DNA of 47,901 nt from CAYWFU01 sp964457585 (GTDB lineage: Bacteria > JACRDZ01), in NCBI GenBank assembly GCA_964457585.1, contig CAYWFU010000016.1:1-47901 (forward strand), in the 5' to 3' direction. Each line of letters starts with the position of its first letter. The stretch's first letter is position 1. Below, in pieces: positions 1 to 8,241 of the stretch. The notes beneath the pieces were generated by a model, which was not told the DNA's origin, ran no database searches, and saw nothing but the letters and a program-made list of their open reading frames with translations. Made by a program: the position numbers and the translations under genes.

Positions 1-50
1 AAATCGAGCAACTACAATGCAATATGTTGTAGTTGCCCAATTTATTGGGC
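1..50. repeat. Paired-palindrome repeat, cut by window start
   Basis: Right-hand part of an element made of two 16-bp palindromes joined by an inner inverted repeat. The left palindrome survives as its last bases (1-9). The inner repeat is AACTACA (10-16) against TGTAGTT (28-34). The right palindrome GCCCAATTTATTGGGC is at 35-50. Related copies lie at 79-134, 18921-18976, 22395-22452 and, partly, 26248-26270. The element lies just downstream of the minus-strand gene ending at 172, where it could also act as a 3' hairpin. The layout resembles REP/BIME-type sequences mobilised by Y1 (RAYT) transposases, but no such gene is in the window. Confidence 0.8.
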
Positions 51-78
51 GCATTCAAATTCCTATACTTTAAATTAA

Positions 79-134
79 GCCTGATAAATCAGGCAACCAC
101 AAAAAATTTAATGTAGTTGCTCGATTCATCGAGC
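79..134. repeat. Paired-palindrome repeat, complete
   Basis: Left palindrome GCCTGATAAATCAGGC at 79-94, an inner arm near 95-101 and its partner TGTAGTT near 112-118, and right palindrome GCTCGATTCATCGAGC at 119-134. The two stems differ in sequence, yet each remains self-complementary. The copy at 1-50 is separated from this one by an AT-rich linker (51-78) that resembles the flank found after the copy at 22395-22452. Confidence 0.8.
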
Positions 135-171
135 TAAATTATGAACTTTGAAATTCCTATACTAAAATTTA

Positions 172-954
172 TTAAAATCTATATGCAAATCCTGCTAGAA
201 ATGTACTATCGGTTTCCGGTTTATTTAAACCACCTTTAATCCCTAAATCCACATCAAAATTTTCTTTAATTGAATATATCACTCCACCTAAAATAAATGA
301 CGGATGAACATTAGATATTTTGTCAGGATTACTTTCAATCCCAATATTTGCAACAAGATCAAGCTGTTCAGTCGCGCTAATTTGTGATGCAAGAGATGCA
401 TGCCATATATCTTTTCTGTTAGCTTCCTTGTCTTCTTTGAGATCAAAATCATTGTGCGTATAAAATAAATTAATATGTATTACAGTTTTATTTATTTCTT
501 TTGTAGTAATAAAAGTAAGACTTCTGGATATTTTGCCATTACCAAGTCCTTTATTCTCATCACCTGTTGGAAAAGCAAAGCCTGGTTTAATAGCAAAAGT
601 TAATCCGTTTTTATCATAAAACCGCCATTTACTTTCTATTGAAATATCGGATAATCCTTTATCGTCAGATGTAATGCTATCGTCTTCTTTTAATTGATTT
701 GCCTGATAGGGTATTCCTAATACGATATCAATATGATCTTTAATCCCATAAGATATAATAGTTGCAATTTCATTAGAAGTTTCATCAGTTGTTATATCTT
801 GTTCGGTTTCTTTATCATTATTAAATTCACTATTAAGCTCAATCTGAAATTTACCCTTTCCTTGGGTGCCTGTATCATCAGTAATTAATGGATGAGCCGC
901 AAAAACTTGATTGCAAAGGAAAGTCAACATGAAAACTAAAAAAATATATCGCAT
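172..954 (-). CDS. Putative outer-membrane beta-barrel transporter (PF13557-like)
   Basis: 260 residues with an N-terminal signal peptide (about 1-19, ending at FAA). The mature protein begins with HPLITDDTGTQGKGKFQIE, the typical start of the transporter family first called MetA-pathway of phenol degradation (PF13557). The rest is rich in alternating polar and hydrophobic strands and ends in an aromatic residue (AYRF), as beta-barrel proteins do. The start is supported by AAGGAG just upstream on the minus strand. It is the third minus-strand gene after nikR and the YezD-like gene, so I infer that it may carry nickel or another substrate under NikR control. The substrate cannot be read from the sequence. 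The family assignment is fairly secure; the function is not. Confidence 0.65.
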   Translation of the reverse strand: MRYIFLVFMLTFLCNQVFAAHPLITDDTGTQGKGKFQIELNSEFNNDKETEQDITTDETSNEIATIISYGIKDHIDIVLGIPYQANQLKEDDSITSDDKGLSDISIESKWRFYDKNGLTFAIKPGFAFPTGDENKGLGNGKISRSLTFITTKEINKTVIHINLFYTHNDFDLKEDKEANRKDIWHASLASQISATEQLDLVANIGIESNPDKISNVHPSFILGGVIYSIKENFDVDLGIKGGLNKPETDSTFLAGFAYRF

Positions 955-982
955 TGTTCATTTCTCCTTTTAAATTTTAAGT

Positions 983-1047
983 AGTTTCCAGTTGACTGGC
1001 GGACTATACGCTATTTTATTTTTTTTGCCTCCGGTTATCCGGCCGGC
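983..1047 (-). other. Two GC-rich hairpins in the leader of the outer-membrane gene
   Basis: Within the 121 bases between the YezD-like gene and the transporter start are two compact hairpins, in sharp contrast to the AT-rich surroundings. One has stem CCGG/CCGG (1031-1034 with 1039-1042) with outer GCC/GGC. The other has stem CCAG/CTGG (988-991 with 996-999) with outer AGT/ACT. No T-run follows on the minus strand, so this is not an intrinsic terminator. It could be a processing site, a cis-regulatory RNA or a decayed repeat. I do not recognise a known riboswitch. Confidence 0.4.
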
Positions 1048-1075
1048 TATCTAGATTTTCGCATACGCATCTCCC

Positions 1076-1243
1076 TTACTTATCAAATCGCATTTTTTCA
1101 ACTTTATTCACCTGAATGATTTTTGAATCATGTATTACTATTTCAATGCTGCCGAATTTTAATGTTTTAATCAGTTTAAAAATTTGAGAAACAATAAGTT
1201 CATCTGTCTTATTTAAACAAATTTTTTTAATTGAAGCTTCCAT
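1076..1243 (-). CDS. YezD-like small protein (DUF2292)
   Basis: 55 residues when started at the ATG at 1243. The longer reading to 1306 would overlap nikR, while AAAGGTAG lies at good distance before 1243. The segment LKFGSIEIVIHDSKIIQVNK followed by VEKMRFDK matches the DUF2292/YezD pattern (FGSxEIxIHDxxxxQIxxxEKxR). The family is small, of unknown function and frequent near sulphur or metal transport genes. Here it lies 49 bases downstream of nikR on the same strand, so it is probably co-transcribed and NikR-regulated. The family call rests on the motif and is good; the role is unknown. Confidence 0.75.
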   Translation of the reverse strand: MEASIKKICLNKTDELIVSQIFKLIKTLKFGSIEIVIHDSKIIQVNKVEKMRFDK

Positions 1244-1292
1244 AGTTTTTGCTACCTTTTTTAAATTCGTGCTACTAACAAACAAAAAAATA

Positions 1293-1709
1293 TTACGGCA
1301 ATTCACTTCCTGTTGTTGATTCGCTAAATCCGGTGTATTTTACGCCTTTGCAGGATTTTAAATTTCCATATAATTTTTTTATCTGAGTTGTCATGCCTTT
1401 TATTGCTATTACTTCCAGACAATTATCATCATCCATATGAAGATGCTGCGAATAAAGAATATTATCGTGAAAATCATGCTGGATATCCATAAGATGATTA
1501 ACCAGCTCTCTTTTATGGTGGTTGAAAACCAGAGTTATAACTCCAATAACTTCTTTATTTCCCTGCCATTGTTTTTTTACCAGATCTTCTCTTATTAAAT
1601 CTCGAATTGCTTCAGAGCGATTTGTATATTTATTATTTTTGATATTTTCATCAAATTTTTTTAAAAGAGCTTCTTCAAGTGAAACTCCAAATCTAACTAA
1701 TTTTGACAT
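1293..1709 (-). CDS. nikR: Nickel-responsive transcriptional regulator NikR
   Basis: 138 residues, the usual NikR length. Residues 1-45 form a ribbon-helix-helix DNA-binding domain (VRFGVSLEEALLKKFDENI, then SEAIRDLIRE). Residues 55-138 form the ACT-like metal-binding domain. The high-affinity nickel ligands are present: His78, His89 and His91 in QHLH, and Cys97 in NCLEV, equivalent to H76, H87, H89 and C95 of E. coli NikR. The protein should repress nickel-uptake genes when nickel is plentiful. Its own promoter at 1753-1780 carries an inverted repeat like NikR operators of deltaproteobacteria, so autoregulation is likely. It heads a minus-strand set with the YezD-like and outer-membrane genes. 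Confidence 0.95.
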   Translation of the reverse strand: MSKLVRFGVSLEEALLKKFDENIKNNKYTNRSEAIRDLIREDLVKKQWQGNKEVIGVITLVFNHHKRELVNHLMDIQHDFHDNILYSQHLHMDDDNCLEVIAIKGMTTQIKKLYGNLKSCKGVKYTGFSESTTGSELP

Positions 1710-1735
1710 ATTCCTGCACCTGTATATTTTTAATA

Positions 1736-1780
1736 GTGATACGAATATTATAATTATAACACGAATATTTATTATGTCAA
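1736..1780 (-). promoter_or_regulatory. nikR promoter with candidate NikR operator
   Basis: On the minus strand there is a near-consensus promoter: -35 TTGACA (1775-1780), a 16-bp spacer and -10 TATAAT (1753-1758). Overlapping the -10 and the likely start is GTGTTAT-N13-GTATCAC (1736-1762), an imperfect inverted repeat. It resembles the GTGTTAC-N13/14-GTAACAC motif described for NikR in Desulfovibrio and Geobacter. The overlap with the -10 fits repression. The motif comparison is from memory and was not computed. Confidence 0.7.
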
Positions 1781-1805
1781 GAAAAAAATATTATCTAATG
1801 CTTAT

Positions 1806-2861
1806 CTAAGGTTCCTCAGCATTCTCCCCATAAGTAACTAATCCATAATTAAAAACTTTTTTAGCAGTTGGTATTAATGAATTATTATTACTTATATATG
1901 ACCAATAAACTATAGCCAGTGATATATCAGAATAATTAACCGGATTAAATATAAATCGTTGTTTGGCAAATTTCAATCCAGTATAAGTATTGCCTAACAA
2001 TTTCACTTCTCCATTATTTTTTATCTGCGATAACTGCCATTGCCATCCTTTTTGTAAAATACTATAAATTTTTTTATTAATTGCTTCATTATCAGAATTT
2101 AAAAAATAAATCATTAAATTTAAAAGCGTACGTATTTGAAAATATGAATCATAACTGTCTTTTTCAAGCAATACACCATCATTTCGCTGATTATCATTTA
2201 AAAAAGTAATAATATTTTGAGAATTTTCTATTAACAAATTATTATTTGTTTCTTTTCCCCATAGATAAAAATTTAACGCTGCAGAGCTTAAAACATGTGA
2301 AGAGAATTCTTTTGAAGAAGTAATTAAAGGGAAAATTTCTTTATTAAAATTTTCTTTTAAATAAAAAAATGAAGAGGGGAGTTTTTTTATTAATACATTT
2401 ATTTTTTCATTATATCGAATTGAATATGAACTTTCTCTCAATAACAATAAAGAATATAAAGACGAAGTTGTGAATTGTTCTATTTCATACCATGAAGAAT
2501 TTGGATAAATACCTTCTTTTGTCTGATGTTCCAGTCCATATTCCATAGCATTTATTCCCTGTTCGATTAATTGAGTATCTGTTTCTGATATCCCTTTCAT
2601 TATAAAAATATATAAATATTTCTGTTCTCTAATATTCCATTCAGAATTTTTGCCTTGCTCAAATAAAACATTTTTATTCAATGCTCCTTTTGGATGAGAT
2701 AATAAAGCTTTATATTTATAATCAAAAATTTCTTTAACAAAATTATCTTTTAAAATTTTTAAAGATGAAATATCCTGAATGGCAGATATTTTAGAAATGG
2801 AGAAGAGAAAAAGCAGTAAAATTAAAATCAAATATTTAAATAAGCTGATTTTTTTTTTCAT
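1806..2861 (-). CDS. Secreted protein of unknown function, possibly an alpha/alpha toroid
   Basis: 351 residues beginning with lysines and a strongly hydrophobic signal sequence (about 5-28). The remainder is helix-rich with repeated aromatic/leucine segments, for example TTSSLYSLLLLRE, AALNFYLWGKE and QIRTLLNLMIYFLN. This spacing resembles alpha/alpha-barrel proteins such as glycosidase or terpenoid-cyclase toroids, but no catalytic motif is recognisable. It lies 96 bases upstream of nikR on the same strand, ending just before the nikR promoter, so it is a separate unit. Unrecognised; the structural suggestion is weak. Confidence 0.5.
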   Translation of the reverse strand: MKKKISLFKYLILILLLFLFSISKISAIQDISSLKILKDNFVKEIFDYKYKALLSHPKGALNKNVLFEQGKNSEWNIREQKYLYIFIMKGISETDTQLIEQGINAMEYGLEHQTKEGIYPNSSWYEIEQFTTSSLYSLLLLRESSYSIRYNEKINVLIKKLPSSFFYLKENFNKEIFPLITSSKEFSSHVLSSAALNFYLWGKETNNNLLIENSQNIITFLNDNQRNDGVLLEKDSYDSYFQIRTLLNLMIYFLNSDNEAINKKIYSILQKGWQWQLSQIKNNGEVKLLGNTYTGLKFAKQRFIFNPVNYSDISLAIVYWSYISNNNSLIPTAKKVFNYGLVTYGENAEEP

Positions 2862-2886
2862 AATTTAGTTCTCGGTTAAATATAGT

Positions 2887-2951
2887 ACGACAGTGCGACA
2901 GTCTTCAGTATGAAAGCTGAATACTATCGCTCTATCGCACTGTAGCGCTGT
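2887..2951. repeat. Word-repeat hairpin
   Basis: Left arm near 2887-2910 contains the word CGACAGT twice (CGACAGTGCGACAGT). The right arm near 2922-2951 carries the imperfect reverse complement (CTATCGCACTGTAGCG). It lies between the start of the minus-strand secreted gene and the 5'-broken caspase gene. It belongs to the same architectural class as the hairpins at 8261-8375, 9118-9358, 13808-13912 and 13927-14017. Confidence 0.55.
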
Positions 2952-3007
2952 ATTAATATAATACTATTTTAATTTATTTTTCAAATATAGTCAAATTAGA
3001 ATTGTAA

Positions 3008-5368
3008 ATAGAAAGTCTTATTAGAGAAGATAAAGATTATAAATCAAGTAGCTATGGAGCGGATTTTTATAAAGATAGCAAGCTTGTTACTACATCTGAT
3101 GAAGATGATAGTTTAAGGTTATATGAAATAAATGAAAATAGCAAATATCCATTAAATTTGATTGCAAAAAAGAAGTATAAGAAGAATAATGGACCTCAAT
3201 CTGTAAGGTTTTCTCCTGATGGTTTAAAAATAGCTGTTGGATTTTATTATACTCGAAATATTGATATACTTTCTGGAAATGACTTAGCTTATTTATATTC
3301 ACCTATTACAGAAAATATTAATAATGGCGATTTAGGTAGTGTTGCATGGTCAAAAAATGATAAGTATTTATATGGTGCTGGTAGATGGTATGATATAAAG
3401 GGGATATTCCAAATTCGCAGGTGGTCAAATGAAGGGGAAGGAGAATATATTGATCTGTCAGGACCTAAAAATGCAATCATGGACATATTACCTTTAAATG
3501 ATAGTGGTGTTATGTATGGTTCATTTGATCCTGCTTTTGGTGTATTTGATAAAAATGGGAATATAAAAATATACAAAGCTTCATTTATTCCTGATTTTAG
3601 ATTTAATCTGAATGGATTTTTAATTTCTTCTGATGCTTCTATTATTCAGTTTGGATTTGAATCTTATGGTAAATCTCCTGCAAGGTTTTCTACAAAGGAG
3701 CGTATTTTAATTAATAATCCTAAATCAAATACTGATTTATCTCCTCCTATAACAACAGGATTAAGAATTACAGAATGGGATAAATACAGAACCCCAAAAC
3801 TAAATGGTAAAATTTTGAAACTTGAAAAAGATGAAGGTTCCAGATGCCTTGCAATATCTCATGTTGGAAATAGTTTTTTACTTGGGACAGATTGGTATTT
3901 AAGACTTTTTGATAGTAATGGAAATGAACGGATGAAGATTCCAACACCATCCGTTACATTGAGTGTTAATATCTCGGGCAATAATAAAGTTGCGATAGCA
4001 GCATTTGGTAATGGTACGATCAGATGGTATAGGTTAAGTGATTTAACAGAACTTCTTGCATTTTTTCCTCATAATGATAAAAAGCGATGGGTAATATGGA
4101 CTCAATCAGGATATTATGATGTGTCACCAGGTGGAGATGATTTAATTGGCTGGCATGTGAACAATGGCATTGATAAAGCAGCAGATTTTTTTCCTATTTC
4201 CATGTTTAGGTCAGAATATTATCGTCCTGACATAATTGAAAAAATTTTAGATACGCTGGATGAGAAGGAAGCTATACGAATTGCGAATGAAGAATCAGGA
4301 AGAAAAAAAGAGGATATTATACCAGTAAAAAAAATGCTTCCACCTGTTGTAAAAATTATTTATCCACCTGATGGTGCAGTAATAGTTGATAAGGATGTAG
4401 TAATAGAATTTATGATTACTCCTAAATCAGACGAATCAATAAAATCTATTATAGCATATGTAAATAGAACACTGGTTATGCAAAAGTATGATATAAATCC
4501 ATTAGGAAATGCAAATGAAGAGATATCTATAACTATCCCAAAACAAGATTGCGAGGTCTCAATAATTGCAGAGAATAGGTCTAATATTGCAAGTGAACCT
4601 GCAACTATTAAACTTAAGTATCAGGGTGAAAAGAAAGAAGAAAAATCTAAAATTAAAACACTTTATGTTCTGGCTGTTGGTATAGAAAATTATTCAGATT
4701 CGAGTCTTAAACTTGATTATGCTGTAGATGATGCAGAAGACTTTTCTGATACAATTTTAAAACAGAAGGGCAAGTTATATGATGATGTTCAAGTTAAAAT
4801 AATTCGGGATGGAAAAAGAACACAAATAATAGATGGTTTCCAATGGATTATTGATGAGTCGAAAGAAGGAGATACTGTAATGTGTTTTCTTTCAGGACAT
4901 GGATTTAATGAAGTACGAAATTTTTATTTTCTTCCGGTAGATGGCAATAAGGATAAATTAAGATCCACAGGTATAAAAGATACTGAGATAAAAGATTCAT
5001 TGATTGAGATTAAATGTACAACAATATTATTCATTGATGCTTGTCATTCAGGAAATGCCATTGGAAAAGCAGATATCACAGGATTAGCTAATGATCTTAG
5101 AAATGCTAAAAATGGAATAATTGTATTCACCTCTTCTTCCGGCAATCAAAAATCATATGAAGATAAAGAATGGAAAAATGGTGCATTTACAAAAGCGCTT
5201 GTTGAAGGTATAAATGGTGAAGCAGCAAAAAATGGAGAGATTACTGTAGATGGCTTATCGGCTTATGTTACAAGAAGTGTAAAAGATATTACTGTAGAAA
5301 AACAAACTCCAACAAGCTCAAAGCCAAACGGATTCATAGATTTCACTATTGCAGTAATTAATAAATAA
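3008..5368 (+). pseudogene. WD40 repeat-caspase (C14) protein, 5' end missing
   Basis: The open frame starts right after a stop at 3005-3007. No ATG or GTG start with a ribosome site exists; the first possible start is a TTG at 3158 without one. In-frame codons before 3158 already encode propeller sequence (GADFYKDSKLVTTSDEDDSL), so the signal peptide and first blades are lost. Numbered from 3158, blades run to about residue 330 (SVRFSPDGLKIAVGFY and others). An Ig-like linker region follows at about 385-490. A caspase-like peptidase domain lies at about 497-736, with catalytic His581 in SGHG and Cys629 in DACHSG. Such proteins are periplasmic or secreted peptidases of unknown targets. The catalytic part is intact, so recent truncation is more likely than old decay. 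Confidence 0.8.
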
Positions 5369-5409
5369 CTAGAACAAATAATTAAATCATAAAAAATCGG
5401 AGGGATACA

Positions 5410-5958
5410 ATGAAGAAAGTATTTGCTTGTAAAAATAAACAATGTTTTATTTTGTTTTTTATCATTCCTATTTTTTTGAGTAATATTTTTTCTGTATTAG
5501 GGCAAGAAAGCAGTAAATTAGCTAAAAGTATACAAATATTATCAGAAGGAAAAACTGAAGCAGAAGATTTGGCTGCATTTTTAAAAAAAGAAAAATCAAC
5601 AATAAAAACTACAGACTACAATAATGCAATATTTATGTATATTGAAGCAAGAAAATCATTTAATGGATGGATTGACAAGCTTAAATTTGAACTTACTAAA
5701 GGTGGTAATATAAATTCTGAAGAGTATAAAAAATCTATGGATAAAGCGTCCAATGATGGTAAAAAATTTTCCGATGAAGCAAAACGTCTAATTAGAAGAA
5801 ATGCTAGGGGTGATAATATTTTTGAAAATATTAAATTTTTTTTCGATTTCGGTTTAAATGTGTATAAAGAATTTCAATCAATTAATAGAGAAAAAAAAGA
5901 TAATCTTAAAAAACAGCTTGATAGTTTAAAATTGAGATCTTTTGATGATATTAAATAA
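5410..5958 (+). CDS. Secreted helical protein of unknown function
   Basis: 182 residues with a clear ribosome site (GGAGGG, 9 bases before ATG). The N-terminal signal sequence spans about 12-31 (ILFFIIPIFLSNIFSVLGQ). The mature part is highly charged and almost wholly helical, rich in Lys, Glu and Asp, with no cysteine. It follows the WD40-caspase frame by 41 bases and precedes an outer-membrane protein remnant, so the three probably formed one secreted module. I do not recognise a family. Confidence 0.6.
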   Translation: MKKVFACKNKQCFILFFIIPIFLSNIFSVLGQESSKLAKSIQILSEGKTEAEDLAAFLKKEKSTIKTTDYNNAIFMYIEARKSFNGWIDKLKFELTKGGNINSEEYKKSMDKASNDGKKFSDEAKRLIRRNARGDNIFENIKFFFDFGLNVYKEFQSINREKKDNLKKQLDSLKLRSFDDIK

Positions 5959-5977
5959 TCTAATTTTGGGAGAAAAA

Positions 5978-6273
5978 GTGTTTAGACATAGACAATTTTT
6001 TATTGCTTTCTCAATAATTTTTTTAGTGTAATGCTGGCACCTTTTGACTTCGCAAATCCAGTAAATAAAATTATAAACAATAGTAGTGGGGCCGCAGATT
6101 TTAAGGATATATTAAATCCAGGTGCATATATCTCGTATGGGTGGAAGAAACTACCTCTGTTAATTGGGGTCGGTTATAGCCGTGGTCCATCTATTACGGA
6201 AATTCAAGAAAGTAACAACAGGAGGTACTTCCTATTCTTTGGATTAGACATGCCACTATTTAACCTTTACTAA
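5978..6273 (+). pseudogene. Remnant of an outer-membrane beta-barrel protein
   Basis: A GTG at 5978, preceded by GGGAG, begins a signal-peptide-like reading (MFRHRQFFIAFSIIFLV) that stops at 6029-6031. An 80-codon frame opening at the overlapping ATG (6031) then encodes LAPFDFANPVNKIINN, a GAYISYGW segment and GLDMPLFNLY. This looks like the last strands of an outer-membrane barrel of a type I remember from Bacteroidetes-like genes near caspases. Signal peptide and C-terminus lie in different frames with the middle gone, so I read this as an internally deleted gene. Expression of the 80-residue piece alone cannot be excluded. Confidence 0.6.
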
Positions 6274-6363
6274 TCAAAAAAATAATTAGATTTTTCTTTT
6301 AAAATTAAAATTTTTGAGTATAATTGTATAAAAAAATTTTTTTAAAACGGAGGAAAAATATTT

Positions 6364-7194
6364 ATGTCAACAGAGTTAAAGAAAAAAGTAGAAGAAACAG
6401 TTTATTTTTTAAAAAAAAATGTTAATTTTTCACCTGATATTGCAATAGTTCTTGGTACTGGTCTGGGAAAACTAGCAGGATTAATAAAAAACCCGAAAAA
6501 AATTTCATATAAAGATATTCCTCATTTCCCTGTTTCAACAGTGGAAAGTCATGCTGGAAATCTTGTATTTGGAACATTGAGTGATAAGAAAGTTGTAGCA
6601 TTGGAAGGGCGATTTCATTATTATGAAGGTTATACGCTGGAACAGGTGACTTTTCCAGTAAGAGTTGCAAAAGAACTTGGGGCAAAAACACTTATTGTAT
6701 CAAATGCATGCGGAGGCATGAATCCGCAGTTTAATGCAGGTGATATAATGATTATTACCGACCATATTAATTTTATGGGAATAAATCCTCTTATTGGACC
6801 TAATGATGAAAAGTTGGGACCCCGCTTCCCTGATATGTCCGAACCTTATAGCAGAGAGTTAGTTGCTTTAACTGAAAAAGTGGCAATTGAACAGCAGCTC
6901 CCTATTAGAAAAGGTGTATATATTGGAGTAACAGGCCCAAATCTGGAAACAGCCGCTGAGTATAGATTTATGCGCGCTATTGGTGCGGATGTTGTTGGTA
7001 TGTCTACTGTTCCTGAAGTTATAGTAGCTGTGCATGCAGGGCTTAAGGTATTGGGATTATCCTGTGTTACAGATAGATGCTTGCCAGATGCGCTTCTGCC
7101 TGCAAACATTGAAGAAATTATTAAAATTGCAAATGCAGCAGAACCAAAGCTTTCTAAATTAGTAACTGAAGTCATAAAAAGGATGAAAAAATAA
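6364..7194 (+). CDS. punA: Purine nucleoside phosphorylase, family I
   Basis: 276 residues, standard for trimeric PNP. Phosphate and ribose site motifs are visible: VLGTGLG near the start, ESHAGN, LEGRFHYYEGY, SNACGGMN and MSTVPEVIVAVHAG. The enzyme splits purine nucleosides with phosphate. At the position of human Asn243 (LITNK), which recognises 6-oxopurines, this protein has Asp237 (VTDRC). Asp at this site is what methylthioadenosine phosphorylases use and permits 6-aminopurines. With mtnA only 3 bases downstream, I infer that it may act on methylthioadenosine or adenosine. Ribosome site CGGAGG precedes the ATG; the unit probably starts in the AT-rich gap at 6274-6363. Confidence 0.92.
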   Translation: MSTELKKKVEETVYFLKKNVNFSPDIAIVLGTGLGKLAGLIKNPKKISYKDIPHFPVSTVESHAGNLVFGTLSDKKVVALEGRFHYYEGYTLEQVTFPVRVAKELGAKTLIVSNACGGMNPQFNAGDIMIITDHINFMGINPLIGPNDEKLGPRFPDMSEPYSRELVALTEKVAIEQQLPIRKGVYIGVTGPNLETAAEYRFMRAIGADVVGMSTVPEVIVAVHAGLKVLGLSCVTDRCLPDALLPANIEEIIKIANAAEPKLSKLVTEVIKRMKK

Positions 7195-7197
7195 ATC

Positions 7198-8232
7198 ATG
7201 AAAACAATAGAAACTATTTTATGGAAAAATGGTCAAATTAAAATGATTGACCAGAGGGTATTACCTTTAAAAGTTTTATATAGAACATACACAAAACATG
7301 CTCAGGTAGCGGATGCCATAAAAAAAATGGTAATTAGAGGCGCTCCAGCTATTGGTGTGGCAACTGCTATGGGAATTGCATTAGGAGCAAACAGCATCAG
7401 GACTAATTCAAAAGAAAAATTTAAAGATGAATTTCAAAAAATTGTTGAATTATTCAAAAAAACTAGACCAACTGCTGTAAATCTGGCATGGGCAGCGAAT
7501 CGAATGACTAAATGCATGGAAGAAAATATTTCTCTTCCTTTGACAAACCTTAAGCAGAAACTTATTATTGAAGCAAAAAATATATATAATGAAGATATTG
7601 AGATAAATAAAAATATGGGTAAAAACGGCGCAGCATTATTAAAAGACAGTGTGACAGTCTTGACGCATTGTAATGCTGGAGCGCTTGCTACTGCTGGATA
7701 TGGGACAGCTTTGGGAGTAATAAGATATGCAAAGGAAATGGGCAAAGATATAAAAGTTTTTGCTGATGAAACACGTCCTTTTTTACAGGGTGCAAGGCTA
7801 ACAGTCTGGGAGCTGCAGCAGGAAAAAATACCTGTCACTCTTATAACAGATAATATGGCCGGATATTTTATGTCATTGGGTAAAATTGATGCTGTAATTG
7901 TTGGTGCGGACAGAATTGCTTCGAATGGCGATACTGCAAATAAAATAGGCACTTATTCATTATCAGTACTGGCGCATGAAAATAATATTCCATTCTATAT
8001 TGCTGCTCCTATTTCTACAATTGATTTTAATATAAAAACCGGTAAAGAAATTCCAATTGAAGAGCGTCCATGTCATGAAGTTACAACAGTTTTTGGCAAG
8101 AAAATAGTATCCGATAATACATGTGTTGCTAATCCTGCTTTTGATGTAACGCCATTTAAATATATTACAGCAATTATAACAGAGAAGGGTGTAATATATA
8201 AACCATTTAGAGAAAATATAAAAAAATTGTAG
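7198..8232 (+). CDS. mtnA: S-methyl-5-thioribose-1-phosphate isomerase
   Basis: 344 residues, typical of MtnA and related to eIF2B alpha. Motifs are VIRGAPAIGVATAMG near residue 42, LTHCNAGALATAGYGTALG with catalytic Cys158, FADETRPFLQGARLT, and VGADRIASNGDTANKIGT with catalytic Asp238. It converts 5-methylthioribose-1-phosphate to the ribulose form in the methionine salvage pathway. It begins 3 bases after the phosphorylase stop, so the two are translated together. No other mtn genes follow, so the rest of the pathway, or a shunt, must be encoded elsewhere. Confidence 0.95.
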   Translation: MKTIETILWKNGQIKMIDQRVLPLKVLYRTYTKHAQVADAIKKMVIRGAPAIGVATAMGIALGANSIRTNSKEKFKDEFQKIVELFKKTRPTAVNLAWAANRMTKCMEENISLPLTNLKQKLIIEAKNIYNEDIEINKNMGKNGAALLKDSVTVLTHCNAGALATAGYGTALGVIRYAKEMGKDIKVFADETRPFLQGARLTVWELQQEKIPVTLITDNMAGYFMSLGKIDAVIVGADRIASNGDTANKIGTYSLSVLAHENNIPFYIAAPISTIDFNIKTGKEIPIEERPCHEVTTVFGKKIVSDNTCVANPAFDVTPFKYITAIITEKGVIYKPFRENIKKL

Positions 8233-8241
8233 CTATTCAGC

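Noticed and set aside
1522..1809. Plus-strand frame opposite nikR
   Set aside because: It overlaps nikR and its promoter completely, and the translated product has no family features.
7434..7952. 172-codon frame opposite mtnA
   Set aside because: It is a shadow of the well-supported mtnA gene, without ribosome site or recognisable domain.
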